Assembly: GCF_963675165.1 (NCBI RefSeq)
Contig: NC_087390.1
Span: 2,216,001 to 2,280,000, forward strand
DNA: 64,000 nt
Source: Halichondria panicea
Taxonomy: Eukaryota; Porifera; Demospongiae; Suberitida; Halichondriidae
Direction: 5' to 3'
The notes beneath the pieces were generated by a model that had not been told where the DNA came from, searched no databases, and saw only the letters and a program-made list of their open reading frames with translations. Every line of letters starts with the position of its first letter. Positions within the stretch are counted from its first letter, which is position 1. Positions 1 to 11,069 of this stretch are shown here, in pieces. The position numbers and the translations under genes are program-made.

Positions 1-362
1 AAAAGCTATTTCACATCAGTATAAGCCCAGCAATCAACAATCCTGATCTTAGAAACCTCAAGTGTATTTTTTGAAAGATACACGCCAAACCAAATCCACT
101 ATCAAAGTACACAGTCTTGAATGATATTCATGCACAAGTTAATGAGATTCATAATCCTTTTAGCTGGTCATGTGACCGTGTCGTACCTCCTCTGGGTGAA
201 ATTATTACAAAGCAAACAAAAAGTTTACTTGAGAAATACCTATGACCCGCAAAACTAGGCCAACATCACCACAATAATAATGCACAGTTTCGTAATTGTT
301 CGAAAAAAACGAAATGTTCTACTGTAGTCCAACATGCAGCCACTCCCAATAGACATTTAACA

Positions 363-740
363 TATGATTATCCCTCCAATGCCCCATGTCTTGGCGTTAA
401 ATGTAGAGCAGTGGCAGATCTAGGATTCTTGAAAGAATAACATCACTTTTCATAAGCAATCTGCCATGCACTACGCTGGAGAGTTTTTTAGCCTTCATAG
501 TCACTGAAACTGCACAGACAAAGCTTCGCAGGACTAACAAGGACTAAAGGTTAGTGAGAAGTGCATGTGAAAGCTATAGTAAGAAAGGAACAACTTGCTA
601 ACTAGTTGCTTGAGCCTCCCACTCACTTCTCTCTCAAAGGGGGGGTTCAATTGAACCCAAATAACCCCCTCTGGATCCGCCACTGTAGAGTGCTTATTAG
701 CCTTGTTTCTCATGTTCCAGGCATTTTTGATCTGTTATAG
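363..740 (-). pseudogene. Remnant of third CD225/dispanin gene, last exon, split by a MITE
   Basis: On the minus strand, 363-408 and 686-740 together resemble the last coding exon of the dispanin genes at 6266-6424 and 20388-20540. The stretch encoding AKxWGIGGI is recognisable. The two halves are separated by a 277-bp insertion at 409-685, and joining across the insertion restores the alignment. There is no intact reading frame. It forms the third, broken unit of the dispanin cluster. Similarity was judged by eye over about 90 bases. Confidence 0.6.
409..685. mobile_element. MITE with CAGTGGC ends inside the dispanin remnant
   Basis: The element begins CAGTGGCAGATC and ends GGATCCGCCACTG, short imperfect inverted repeats. 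TAGAG is repeated on both sides (404-408 and 686-690), consistent with a short target duplication. The flanks join into a dispanin exon-3-like sequence, which makes the insertion limits fairly secure. The CAGTGGC ends recall hAT-type non-autonomous elements, but a 5-bp duplication is shorter than the usual 8 bp. It carries no coding capacity. Confidence 0.6.
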
Positions 741-883
741 TGAGAAAAATTAGTTGTACAAAAACAATGTCACTGCACACAAATTGATAGTACCTACTAC
801 TTAGCCTTAGGGTATTATATACCGCCTATAATGATAACGAATAATTATAGTCCTTTGATGTATAAAAATTATATGCTCTTACT

Positions 884-930
884 TGCGATCCCATGTACAG
901 TGTCTGTGTAGTGTCCCACTGATTCACACA
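884..930 (-). pseudogene. Remnant of third CD225/dispanin gene, end of middle exon
   Basis: On the minus strand this ends ATGGGATCGCAAGTAAG, closely matching the end of the middle exon plus splice donor of the dispanin gene at 8664. The rest of the exon is not recognisable. Its spacing from the exon-3 remnant at 363-740 matches a decayed copy of the same gene. The stretch from here to 1144 shows nothing else I recognise. Confidence 0.45.
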
Positions 931-1144
931 TACATAATTTTTTATAACCTGCAGAAAAAACTGACATGTACTTGAATGAATAGTGCATAGAAATTTAGGG
1001 CATAAAAAAAGAAATTCTTAGTAATAAAACCGCCCCCATCCATTTGTAGATTGAAGTTGCACCCCCTCTTCTCTTTATACGCCCTTGGTATAGCTATAGT
1101 ACATTGTATACTGATGATCCTCTTTCCTCCCTATACCGATACTC

Positions 1145-1389
1145 TGTGGTATCCTTACGACATGGAACTAACATTAAGATAAAGACTTGTGATTCCGTAA
1201 ATACTGTACTGTAAACCTGTGATTCCGTAAATACTGTGTTGTGTTAGTTCTAGTGGTTTCATGTTCTTATTTAGTCATTTCTGTACTATTGTTCTAGAAG
1301 GTTCTTTCTAGTATTGTTTTTTGTATAAATAGCCTGTGTATTTTGTATGTATCAGAGTTCTGATTTAATGAATTATTGAAGTTATCTCA
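1145..1389 (+). repeat. 5' LTR of the Ty3/gypsy element
   Basis: It starts TG and ends CA. A TATA-like TATAAAT lies near 1324 and would serve as the Pol II promoter. The motif GTGATTCCGTAAATACTGT occurs twice in tandem near 1190-1240. It matches the 3' LTR at 5381-5624 apart from one T in a homopolymer. Confidence 0.95.
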
Positions 1390-1426
1390 CTGGCGACGAG
1401 GATTGTGGATCAAGTAGCCTACAGCA

Positions 1427-4400
1427 ATGGCAGCCACACACTATGGAACTCTCAACAATTACAGACCAGACCAAGAGTCTATCAAGACCTACCTGGATCA
1501 GGTAGACCTCTACTTCACGGCGAATACAGTCCCTGATGATAAGCAAGTACCTATTCTCCTCAGCTCCATTGGTGCAACGACCTACAGTCTTCTATGTGAC
1601 TTGCTTGCACCTGAGGCTCCCAAATCGAAGACAAAGGGAGAAATATTTGCTGCACTACGGAAGCACTACGAACCGACACGAGCGGTGATCGCAGAACGTT
1701 TTCATTTTCAAAAAAGGGATCAAGTCCCTGACGAATCTTTAGCAGAATACGATGCAGCTCTACGCAAGCTGGCAACACACTGCAATTTTGGGGCGTATCT
1801 CACTGAAGCCCTACGTGACCGTTTCGTTGCAGGACTCCGAAGCGAAGCAATGCAAAGAAGACTATTAGCCGAAACAGAACTTACTTTGAAGAGAGCAATG
1901 GAAATCGCACAGGGAATGGAAGCAGCAGAAAGCAACACCAGAGCACTCAAGGCCAGCAACCCCTCCATCAAGAGCATACAAAGCAAAAGGAGACCGCAGC
2001 CAAACCAACCTTGTTACCGCTGTGGAAAGTCGAATCACTCTGCAGCTGATTGCCGTTTCAAGGATGCAGAGTGTCACTCATGTGGAAAGCAGGGACACAT
2101 AGCACCAGCCTGCCGCTCCAACCCACCCTCTCAGTTCAAGAAGACAGAGAAGAGACGATTCAAAACTCACCTAGTGGAACCAGATGGGAACAGCTCGACC
2201 GACTCAGAAGCTGACACTTACCACCTATACCGATTGACCGAGCCTTCTACACAGCCGATCACAGTTACAGTCAAGATCGAGGATACTCCACTCAAGATGG
2301 AAATCGATACCGGAGCTGCAATATCTATTATCTCTGAGGCCACCAGAAAGGCCAAGTTCTCTAAATTCAAGCTGCGTAAGTCAAATATTTTGCTAAAGAC
2401 ATATACAGATGAGGCTATGATGGTAACGGGTCAGATTAATGTGTGTGTTAATTATGGAGAACAGGTGGCTCGGCTGGTGCTGGTGGTGGTTGCTGGAAGT
2501 GGACCAAGTCTTTTTGGACGCAATTGGCTGAAGTACCTCCAGTTGGACTGGAAATGTATTGCAACTGTCAAATCTCCCCCTGCAGGTACACTAAAGAATT
2601 TGTTACACGAATACGATTCATTGTTCAAGGACGAGTTAGGTACTGTGACCTCACACAAAGCCACTCTCAGAGTACGGCCAGATGCTACTCCTCGGTTTTT
2701 CAAACCACGTCCTGTTCCTTATGCAACCAAAGAGGCTATTGGAGATGAATTGGACCGCATGGAGCAACAAGGTATCATCCAGAAAATACCTAGCAGTGAC
2801 TGGGCAGCACCGTTGGTCGCAGTTCCCAAGAAAGACGGACGTTTTCGACTCTGCGGCGACTATAAAGTGACTATCAACCAAGACCTTGAAGTTGATCAGT
2901 ACCCCTTGCCTAAACCCGAAGACCTATTCGCAACACTAGCAAATGGCTCCCTTTTCACTAAGCTTGATTTGTCACAAGCGTATCTACAGGTCGAACTCGA
3001 TAAGGACTCTACCAAATACGTGACTATTAACACCCATCAAGGGTTATACCAGTTCAGCCGACTTCCTTTTGGCGTGGCGTCAGCCCCAGCAATATTCCAA
3101 AGACTGATGGACACCATCCTACGTGAAGTGCCTCACGTTATCTGCTACTTAGACGATCTGTTGATAACAGGAGTGGATGAAGAAGACCACCTACACAATC
3201 TGGAGCAAGTCCTCAAACTTTTTACGGAACACGGGTTGCGATTGAAGAAGGAAAAATGTATCTTTTTGGCCAAGTCGGTAGAATATCTTGGTCATCAGAT
3301 CAGCAAAGAGGGAATCCAAGCTCTTCCAAGTAAAGTTGATGCTATTGCACAGGCTCCAGAACCAAAGAATGTTCAAGAACTTCGCTCCTTCCTCGGGTTG
3401 CTGAACTACTACGGAAAGTTCATCAAGAATCTCTCTAGCATCCTTTACCCAATCAACCAACTTCTGCAAGCGAGTCATAAGTGGGAATGGACACAGGAAT
3501 GTCAGGAAGCTTTTACAGAAGCAAAGAAACAACTTACATCATCTGATGTGCTCACCCACTATGACCCGGACCTACCAATCAACATGGCTGCGGACGCGTC
3601 AGCCTACGGCATTGGAGCCGTTATTTCTCATGTACTACCAGACGGGGCTGAGAGACCAATCTGTTTTGCTTCACGCACGCTAACGACAAGCGAACAAAAC
3701 TATGCTCAACTCGAGAAAGAAGCACTGGCATTGGTATTTGGTACCAAGAAGTTTCACCAGTATTTGTATGGCAGGAAATTCACGTTAATCACTGATCACA
3801 AACCTCTGACAGCTATATTTGGCCCAAAGAAAGGAATACCGTCCCTAGCAGCTGCTCGTCTCCAACGTTGGGCAATTTTTCTCTCAGGTTATGATTACAA
3901 TATCCAATTCAAGCCCACTCAAGCACACAGCAATGCTGATGCATTATCACGTCTCCCCTTGCCAGTACAAGATTCGTACGAAACGGCTGACATTAATGCT
4001 ATTCACACTTTCAATGTGGCTCAAATCGAAGCTCTTCCTGTAACATCTCAGCAGGTGCAGACGGCTACCCGACGTGACCCAACCTTAAGCAAGGTGTTAA
4101 AGTATGTCAAATCAGGATGGCCACAGAAAGTGACACCGGATCTACAACCATATTTCAACCGCCGTCTTGAAATTGGCATCGAAAGTGGTTGCTTGATGTG
4201 GGGAATTCGCACAATCATTCCACAGAACCTGCATGCAAAGACCCTTCGTGCTCTCCATGAGAACCACCCTGGAATGTCCCGAATGAAGGCTATTGCCCGC
4301 AGTTACGTGTGGTGGAGTGGACTCGATAAAGACATCGAAAACCAAGCAAAAGCGTGCCTATCGTGCCAGGAACAAGCCTCTAAACCTGCAGTAGCACCAC

Positions 4401-5368
4401 TCCATCCTTGGGTTTGGCCAAACAGCCCATGGAAAAGGATCCATATTGACTATGCTGGTCCATTCTTGAACAAAATGTTTCTAGTGGTTGTAGACGCCCA
4501 TTCCAAGTGGCCAGAAGTGATTCAGATGTCTTCCACTACGTCTCAAAACACGATCGAGGCACTGCAAGCACTATTTGCTCGGTATGGACTACCAGAACAG
4601 ATTGTTTCCGACAATGGTGCACAATTCACATCCCAAGAATTTAGCGATTTTGTTCAAGCCAATGGCATAAGACACATACGAAGTGCTCCATACCATCCCT
4701 CCACGAACGGCCAAGCTGAACGATTTGTACAAACGTTCAAAAGAGCCATGAAAGCTGGAGAGAGAGAAGGACTGAGTTTGAAAACAAGATTGGCTCAGTT
4801 TTTACTGTCATACCGCTCAACTCCACATGCTACCACTAACGTCTCACCGAGTGAACTGTTCCTTCAAAGAAAAGTACGTACACGATTCGATCTCCTCAAA
4901 CCAAACACAGAGGGAAACGTATCTGACAAGCAGATGAAACAGAAACAGCAACATGACAAACATGCTAAACCAAGGACGTTCTCTGTTGGTCAACAAGTAA
5001 TGCTCAAAGATTTCCGAACAAACGGTACATGGCTTCCAGGAAGCATTGTACAACAGACAGGACCAGTATCTTACAAAGTGGAAATTGATGGCAGGATACT
5101 ACGTCGACATATCGACCACATACGTGATAGAACTCATTCTCTTTCCACCACCGAGTCGTCACAAGACGATATAACAAATCCAAACGATTTCGACGATACG
5201 GCAGCTCACAAGGATTTGCAAGATTTTGAAGTTTCCCCTGATCAGTCAACTGATCCGTCTCCGACCCCACCTGATGAGTCACCCTCGACTGGTGCATTAA
5301 CAGCTCGACAATATCCGCAAAGAAATCGCAACAGGCCTGATCGATATGGTGGGTACACTAACATTTAA
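1427..5368 (+). CDS. Gag-pol polyprotein of Ty3/gypsy retrotransposon
   Basis: A single uninterrupted frame of 1313 residues encodes the proteins for reverse transcription and integration. In order there is a gag region (about 1-190), two CCHC zinc knuckles (about 195-208 and 217-230), an aspartic protease with DTGA (about 293), reverse transcriptase with YLDD (about 573), RNase H, and integrase. The integrase has an N-terminal HHCC zinc-binding segment and a catalytic core with the DNG and E motifs. A GPY/F-like C-terminal segment follows, with no obvious chromodomain. The order protease-RT-RNase H-integrase is that of Ty3/gypsy. Gag and pol are fused without frameshift or stop, so their stoichiometry would need processing or another mechanism. 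The ATG lies 37 bases after the 5' LTR. No inactivating lesion is seen. Confidence 0.95.
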   Translation: MAATHYGTLNNYRPDQESIKTYLDQVDLYFTANTVPDDKQVPILLSSIGATTYSLLCDLLAPEAPKSKTKGEIFAALRKHYEPTRAVIAERFHFQKRDQVPDESLAEYDAALRKLATHCNFGAYLTEALRDRFVAGLRSEAMQRRLLAETELTLKRAMEIAQGMEAAESNTRALKASNPSIKSIQSKRRPQPNQPCYRCGKSNHSAADCRFKDAECHSCGKQGHIAPACRSNPPSQFKKTEKRRFKTHLVEPDGNSSTDSEADTYHLYRLTEPSTQPITVTVKIEDTPLKMEIDTGAAISIISEATRKAKFSKFKLRKSNILLKTYTDEAMMVTGQINVCVNYGEQVARLVLVVVAGSGPSLFGRNWLKYLQLDWKCIATVKSPPAGTLKNLLHEYDSLFKDELGTVTSHKATLRVRPDATPRFFKPRPVPYATKEAIGDELDRMEQQGIIQKIPSSDWAAPLVAVPKKDGRFRLCGDYKVTINQDLEVDQYPLPKPEDLFATLANGSLFTKLDLSQAYLQVELDKDSTKYVTINTHQGLYQFSRLPFGVASAPAIFQRLMDTILREVPHVICYLDDLLITGVDEEDHLHNLEQVLKLFTEHGLRLKKEKCIFLAKSVEYLGHQISKEGIQALPSKVDAIAQAPEPKNVQELRSFLGLLNYYGKFIKNLSSILYPINQLLQASHKWEWTQECQEAFTEAKKQLTSSDVLTHYDPDLPINMAADASAYGIGAVISHVLPDGAERPICFASRTLTTSEQNYAQLEKEALALVFGTKKFHQYLYGRKFTLITDHKPLTAIFGPKKGIPSLAAARLQRWAIFLSGYDYNIQFKPTQAHSNADALSRLPLPVQDSYETADINAIHTFNVAQIEALPVTSQQVQTATRRDPTLSKVLKYVKSGWPQKVTPDLQPYFNRRLEIGIESGCLMWGIRTIIPQNLHAKTLRALHENHPGMSRMKAIARSYVWWSGLDKDIENQAKACLSCQEQASKPAVAPLHPWVWPNSPWKRIHIDYAGPFLNKMFLVVVDAHSKWPEVIQMSSTTSQNTIEALQALFARYGLPEQIVSDNGAQFTSQEFSDFVQANGIRHIRSAPYHPSTNGQAERFVQTFKRAMKAGEREGLSLKTRLAQFLLSYRSTPHATTNVSPSELFLQRKVRTRFDLLKPNTEGNVSDKQMKQKQQHDKHAKPRTFSVGQQVMLKDFRTNGTWLPGSIVQQTGPVSYKVEIDGRILRRHIDHIRDRTHSLSTTESSQDDITNPNDFDDTAAHKDLQDFEVSPDQSTDPSPTPPDESPSTGALTARQYPQRNRNRPDRYGGYTNI

Positions 5369-5380
5369 CAGGGGAGGAAA

Positions 5381-5624
5381 TGTGGTATCCTTACGACATG
5401 GAACTAACATTAAGATAAAGACTTGTGATTCCGTAAATACTGTACTGTAAACCTGTGATTCCGTAAATACTGTGTTGTGTTAGTTCTAGTGGTTTCATGT
5501 TCTTATTTAGTCATTTCTGTACTATTGTTCTAGAAGGTTCTTTCTAGTATTGTTTTTGTATAAATAGCCTGTGTATTTTGTATGTATCAGAGTTCTGATT
5601 TAATGAATTATTGAAGTTATCTCA
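5381..5624 (+). repeat. 3' LTR of the Ty3/gypsy element
   Basis: Direct repeat of 1145-1389, preceded by the purine-rich tract and followed by the TACTC target duplication. It is one base shorter, in the T-run before TATAAAT. Confidence 0.95.
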
Positions 5625-5861
5625 TACTCCCTGGCCCTATAGAGAGTTACTCGTGATGGACAGACTAGCCATATAGTAATAATATAATTCCTCAAGGAAA
5701 AGGTATTAAGTGCCTCTCATTTTAATCCAGTGGAATGCATGCAGCAGTCCCATGCACCTTTGTTGTATTACATGCGATGGTCGGTTCATACATAGATAGT
5801 AGTATGGTTCATATAGCTTGTATTATGTAACCTTAGCTCGTGACCTTTCCTGATACGGGAC

Positions 5862-6000
5862 GACTAGAATGGAGACACCCAGATGTTCTTGGATGTTGGC
5901 AATGAACTACGGCTCATTGTACCATATGGCACAGCCCCTGTCCTCCCAACAGGCTCGTGTTGTAGCAGCCACGCCCCCTATACTATACTAGCATGCTTGT
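5862..6000 (-). pseudogene. DDX1 penultimate-exon remnant
   Basis: This is highly similar to the DDX1 exon at 24294-24479, from the segment encoding the end of [13 protein letters not shown] through IWYNE to the [10 protein letters not shown] region. An extra base in the CCTCCCAAC tract relative to the parent shifts the frame. The similarity stops near 5975 and runs into unrelated sequence. It lies upstream (in minus orientation) of the third dispanin remnant, as DDX1 lies upstream of the intact dispanin gene at 20388-23771. It is best explained as part of a duplicated block. Confidence 0.85.
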
Positions 6001-6265
6001 AGAGTATAGGGAGGGGAAATCTGAAGTTAGGTTACATAATACAAGCTTACAATACTCTTACTCCCTGATATAAGGAGCAGCAATGCCACCTGGTATGTTT
6101 AGATCAAAGCCAAACTGGTAAAATTCTTTAATTTGACCAAAACGAATCAAGGCTATACAAGGCTATACATAATAGCACTAATGGCAGTCGTTGAAATACG
6201 TGAAATAAAAATATAGGTCATAGATTTAAGTATGGGGTGCTTGGTGGGCAAAAAATGAAATAAGG

Positions 6266-9103
6266 TTATCTCTTTGCTACAGTTACAACAATGAAAAGGA
6301 CAATAATCAGTATAATGATATAAACGATGACTCCAAAAATTATCCCTCCAATTGCACATCTCTTGGCGTTCTTAGAGCGCTTATAAGCCAACTCCCTATT
6401 TCCTTGCTTCCAATGTTCTTCAATCTGTGAAAGAGCAAAGTATTAATGTAATTGTGCAAAACAATGTATACAGTGGAGTCTCGCTATAATTTTATGACTT
6501 TTTGATTTACAGTCACCTCGATATAATGACCGTTAGTTTGTTAGCTACATGCAGGGACGGCTCTACTGACAGGTAGGTGCTGATGCAAAAAGAAAGGAAA
6601 TATGTGCATCATTTTTGGGCCCATGCACGCCCACACTTGCGTCATTTCCAGTTGCACGTGGTGATTTAGGTGTGATTTGCAAGTAAAACTGTTGTGTTAG
6701 TTCACACTGCAGCAATGCTAGTCATTATACTAAGACACAACTGTATTAAAGGTCAAAGCTGCATGTACTCAGCTATAGTACCCAGTCTAGGAGTGACTTT
6801 AGTTTTCAATCAGTTACTACGTACTGTACAAATTCTGTACAAACATTGCCGTATTTGTCAAACGGCTAACATTACTCATTGTACTAAGAGTTCATTAGGA
6901 TAAACTTTTGATTGTACTCAGCTGCACATGTACAGAGCACCTATCACATTTCACACAATGAAATGTGGTTAGACGATATAGTGAATTCACAATACTATAT
7001 GCATGCACAGTAAAACTCTCTATCTCCTCATGTGCTCCTGCATGGTGCTACCAAGGGCATATAAAAGAAGAGAGGGCATGCAACTCAGTATCTAGCACAT
7101 GTAGACAGCAGAATTGTGGGCAGATGAATGTGAATTTGCATGAAGTGCTAAAATAGAAATTTCTATTTTTAGCACATTCGTGCACATTCATCCGCCCATG
7201 CATTTGATTTCTACTGTTTTGTTGTTGCATGCCCTCTCTTCTTTTATACGCCTTTCTCTGCGCACTTAAGGCCCGGGTCAAAGTTTGAATACCAAAATTT
7301 AACACAATGTTCATACTGCTGTATTTTTTGCAACATACAATTTATGCTACATCAAGATGATTCAACATGAAGTTCAATGTTTTCTTTTTCCAAAAAACTA
7401 ATTAGCTCAATTCAATTATGCTAATTAGCCCCATTTGGTGATGACGTCATGGCACTTTTAGTAAGAAAACTGCAAAAAGCGGCCATGAAGATGCTAAGAT
7501 CAAGCTTCAAAAACAAGGCTAGATGAACAACTCATTGCTAGGTACTAGTATCATAAATGGGAAGAGTAGCAGTTATTGTATTATTGAGATACACAACATA
7601 GCCTACCTCTAGGGTGGCTGCCAGAGCTAAAGAAGCCAGTATAGCTAAGACAATTTTGCACATACTGACTTCCCATTTGGGAAACATAATCATGACAACA
7701 TACTCTATTCTTTTGAGGGCCTAAACAGCTACTCTTACCTTGCTTAAGCCAGCCGCTTTTGTTGCTGTATACAGGGGCGTAGCCAGGATATTGGAGAAAG
7801 AGGTGCTATCACAGATAAAAGAGGGCGCGAAGCGCCCCATTTTTAGCCGCACAGCGCCGAAATTTGGTTTACCGGAAGCCACACCTCTTATTAATGACAT
7901 CATAATTAACTTATCTGCCAAGTTGGGCGTGGCTGAACGTTAATTTGCATAGAGAAGCTGGCCACGATCACAAAAGAGAACTAGTTTATAGATTTAAGCC
8001 AGAATACCTCACAGTTTAGAGACCAAATCGTTTTCCTTGCTATACTAGCTAGCTAACAGCCTAACTGCAGCAAGATCTGGAAGAGAAAGGGTGCTCAGCT
8101 GGATAATCAGATACATTTGTGTGTGATTTGTATACTTGACTCAGACTGGTTGGGGGTGCTCGAGCACCCCTAGCACCCCCCCTGGCTACGCCCCTGGTAT
8201 AATAGTTCCAGCAGCTAGCTAGCTAGGCGCAAGCAAACACATTGACTCATGACGTCACATGCACTGATAAAAATTATGAATCTCATTAACACTACATAAT
8301 CTACACAATCTTGGATAAATAAATAAAATTAATGTTATCAGTACAAGGCCCGAGTTGGTACTACCTGCATGCTAGATCCGCCCCTGAGCTATGAAACATT
8401 GCGAAGTCAAACGAAGTCTTCGTCAAACTTCGCAACATATAACGTATACCATATAGCGTGTATATTTCGAGGGTAAAAATGTTCGCGGTTTTCGATGATT
8501 AAGCATGTACCGCGAACATTTATACCCGCGAATTTAATATCGCATGCACGCATGCATGCTGCAGAAAGGCTGCTATTCTGACGGTCATTTCGGAAATATA
8601 CTCGCTATACGGTATATTGTAGTAAGGAAATACTATGCCCTTTGACAATTATACTGCCCTTACTTGCAATCCCATGTTGAGTCCCATTAATCCACACAAA
8701 AGACAGCAACAGAGCGCAATGAAAGCGTTGAGGGCCATGTAGTTAGGTGGCTTCACACCAACATGGTTAGCATGGCTAGCAATGTTATAAGAAGGTGGTG
8801 CAAACGGCTGTTCTGAGACCACACCCCCATATCCTCCTCGGCCAGGGTAGGGGGGCGGGGCTATTGCTTCTCTAGGGGGTGCTGACGGGGCCGGGGAGCC
8901 TCCTGTACAATAATGGATTAGCCATAATTATAACTAAATGTAGAGTAAATATACTGTACAAGCAAACTGCACCTATAGAAATGAACACACACTGACAGTC
9001 ACTAAATTAACATGTCAGTTTATAATAATAATATGAATATCATACCAGCAGGCGGTCTCCCTCCCCCCTCCAGGTCAAGCAGAGTCTTCCTCTCCGGCTC
9101 CAT
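6266..9103 (-). CDS. CD225/dispanin (IFITM-like) membrane protein, copy A
   Basis: Three exons on the minus strand: 9046-9103, 8664-8902 and 6266-6424, giving 151 residues with consistent phases and GT-AG borders. The N-terminus starts MEPERKTLLDLEGGG and is followed by a Pro/Gly-rich tail (APPPYPGRGGYGGV). Next comes PPNYMALNAF with a Cys-rich hydrophobic segment, then the intracellular loop QGNRELAYKRSKNAKR and a final hydrophobic helix. This is the layout of the CD225/dispanin family: a proline-rich N-terminus, a membrane-associated segment, a conserved basic loop and a C-terminal transmembrane helix. Family members include IFITM and PRRT2-like proteins. The cellular role here is unknown. 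The gene is paralogous to 20388-23771. The 2.2-kb intron between exons 2 and 3 contains two miniature elements and a foldback. Confidence 0.8.
7059..7250. repeat. Foldback palindrome in dispanin A intron
   Basis: The left arm (GGCATATAAAAGAAGAGAGG, then GCATGCAAC) is mirrored by the right arm GTTGCATGCCCTCTCTTCTT near 7223-7250. The centre, near 7155, pairs AGTGCTAAAATAGAAATT with AATTTCTATTTTTAGCAC. The whole stretch could fold into one imperfect hairpin of about 190 bases. No target duplication is evident. Confidence 0.7.
7772..8196. mobile_element. MITE with CAGGGGCGTAGCCAGG ends
   Basis: It starts CAGGGGCGTAGCCAGG and ends CCTGGCTACGCCCCTG, a perfect 16-bp inverted repeat, 425 bp in all. 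This terminal sequence is common in hAT-type non-autonomous elements of animals. No clean 8-bp duplication is visible; GTATA is shared around the ends. There is no coding capacity. Confidence 0.75.
8447..8614. mobile_element. MITE with TACCGTA-type ends
   Basis: Left end TACCATATAGCGTGTATATT; the right end reads, inverted, TACCGTATAGCGAGTATATT. It is one of several elements in the window sharing the terminal heptamer TACCGTA. It lies 3' of the dispanin A middle exon, inside the intron. Confidence 0.6.
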
Positions 9104-9216
9104 GAGTAATTGTTTGTCTGTATTCCCAAGCTTCGTACTGATCGAACACATGCAGACCATAGATACTATAAATTTATAGTATCTATATGTGCAGACTATC
9201 GATGCACTGGCTCACT

Positions 9217-10739
9217 TAGTTGGGCGGAGTCCAACCAACGCTGCGCTCTGGGTTGGGTATCAGTAGACTCGCAAGCCACTCCCTTTTCTCTGATTGGACG
9301 GGGGCGGGAGAAAAGGGACTGGTGACTCTGGGACACATTTTGTGTCTCTACCAGAATTTGGGTAGAGATTATTCATTGATTTTTCCACGTGATCCAAAAA
9401 TTGCGTGAGGTTAAGTAGAATTGCGTAGCCTGCAAAAGTGATCGCGGGCTTCTTAGCTACAGTTTAAGAATGGATGCTAGTGCTAGAAAAGAGAAGATGA
9501 TGGAGTAATAACATCATCAGGCATTCAGCTAGGATATAGTCATCTAAGACACCAGCAGAGATTAGCTTGTTTTAGTTTTACGTGATGAGAACTGGCAGCC
9601 GAAAGTCATTGGTTGCCTAAAGCTTTTAATAACCTGTACAATACAAGACAGATAATGGCAGACGGCAGCAGTTGAATTGAGAGTAGTCAGACTTGTACAA
9701 GCTGTCTTAAATCGCTGCCACTCCTCGGTTCAAAGAAGGACTGCCAAGATTTCTACGTTCATCAGCTGTTCCATGCTAATCCACAAGTTGTGGCACAACA
9801 GACACTGGTACAAGGATCTATAAAATCAAAAGGCTGGCTAGATAGATCTGTATACTTGTCTTCTGTGTGTCTTTAGCTTTTGACGCATCAGAATAAATTG
9901 GATAATTTGCACGTGACATTAATATTTAATAGCATTCCTGATTTACACAAGCTGTAGCCCAGAGTCACCAGTCCCTTTTCTCCCGCCCCCGTCCAATCAG
10001 AGAAAAGGGAGTGGCTTGCGAGTCTAGGGTATCAGTACACATAGCAGTTTTGTTCCACCGGTACTTGAGACAGAGTATGAATATTGTTTAATCTTTAAGT
10101 GGCTAACAACCGCATGGCTCAGGGGTGCGATATAAAGAAATCAATTAACTATTTGGATGGCTATTCTAGCTGACTGGATCTAGCTATAGTTGTTTTGGAA
10201 TTCAAGAAAGACCTCAGACTCTTAGAGAAAGTAGAAGAATACTGTAGCCTGTAATATAAGATTTAGTACAGGCAGAAATAAACTTTTTCATAATAGTTAG
10301 ACATCTAGCACAAGGAGAGGTACAGCCAGCTATAAGACTACCCCAAGGCTTCTGAGAAGCTTTTCGAAGACCAAAGAAGGCATACATAACACAGGTTTTG
10401 TCCAAACTAATGATCTAATCTTATTGGTAGCACAACAAAACTTAAAACAAAGACAAGTCCTTTTAATTAATTAATACATACTGTTCAAGCTTCATTCATA
10501 GATGCTAAGATAGACTATGCTTCTTTTCTAGTAGCCTAGATATCCAGCAGGAGCTGTTTCTGCATTCTCCAGAGAAATACAGTGTCCCAGCTCGCCTTGT
10601 CAGCTAAATTGAGCTGTAAGGTTTCCCACTTGAACGCAGCAATCTGATTGGGCTGCAAATTTCTTGCAGTGGGAACAAAACTGCTACATGTACTGATACC
10701 CAACCATGAGCGAAGCGTTGGTTGGACTCCGCCCAACTA
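9217..10739. mobile_element. TAG/CTA MITE with 9-bp TSD (outer copy, nested)
   Basis: It begins TAGTTGGGCGGAGTCC and ends with the inverted counterpart, flanked on both sides by TGGCTCACT (9208-9216 and 10740-10748). It is the same family as 22882-23632; about 70 bases at each end form the terminal inverted repeat. A second element (9264-10026) is inserted near its left end, which explains its greater length. The 66-codon frame at 10536-10736 recurs in the other copy and is a product of the repeat, not a gene. Confidence 0.9.
9264..10026. mobile_element. TAG/CTA MITE with perfect 68-bp TIRs, inserted in another MITE
   Basis: Left end 9264-9331 (TAGACTCGCAAGCCACTCCC) and right end 9959-10026 are perfect inverted complements over 68 bp. 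The flanking 9-bp duplication is GGGTATCAG (9255-9263 and 10027-10035), a sequence belonging to the outer element. Removing it restores the outer element's sequence as seen at 22882-23632. No transposase frame was found inside. Confidence 0.93.
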
Positions 10740-10748
10740 TGGCTCACT

Positions 10749-11069
10749 AGGGGTTGTCTAAGTTCACCGTGTTTGAAGCAGTGACGTCATTATAAACATT
10801 ACATCATTACAAATAAAAAAACTGCAGCAGGACCATCATGCATGAGAGATATAATATACAGTCTCGAGCTCTCATACAGGGCCAGTAGAGACTCAGAGGG
10901 ATTCTTACGCCTAGCTGGAGGACCTTGCTCACTGGAGGAACTTGCTCACTTTTGTGCGGGTAGGACTAGTAATGTATTGATAACAGGTAGATCTAGTCTT
11001 AGGCTAGCAGAGAGTGTGGTGTCACTTAAAGTACTGAGTAGCCAGATAAAGTTTGATCCAGAGTCTATT
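10749..11069. other. Intergenic stretch without recognised gene
   Basis: I see no supported gene. A 144-codon frame (10842-11276) runs into the adjacent miniature element and shows no family resemblance. Confidence 0.5.

Larger units (their letters stand above)
1145..5624 (+). mobile_element. Apparently intact Ty3/gypsy LTR retrotransposon
   Basis: Two near-identical LTRs of about 245 bp, starting TGTGGTATCC and ending TATCTCA, flank one long gag-pol reading frame. TACTC at 1140-1144 and 5625-5629 is a perfect 5-bp target duplication. A purine-rich tract (about 5369-5380, AGGGGAGGAAA) precedes the 3' LTR. The primer-binding site should lie just after 1389, at CTGGCGACGAGG. The LTRs appear to differ only by one T in a T-run, so the insertion is recent. 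There is no envelope reading frame. It lies inside the decayed third dispanin unit. Confidence 0.95.

Noticed and set aside
10536-10736. 66-codon minus-strand frame, identical to one at 23429-23629
   Set aside because: Both lie within two copies of the same TAG/CTA MITE, and the frame reads through the terminal inverted repeat. Identity reflects a recent transposon copy, not gene conservation.
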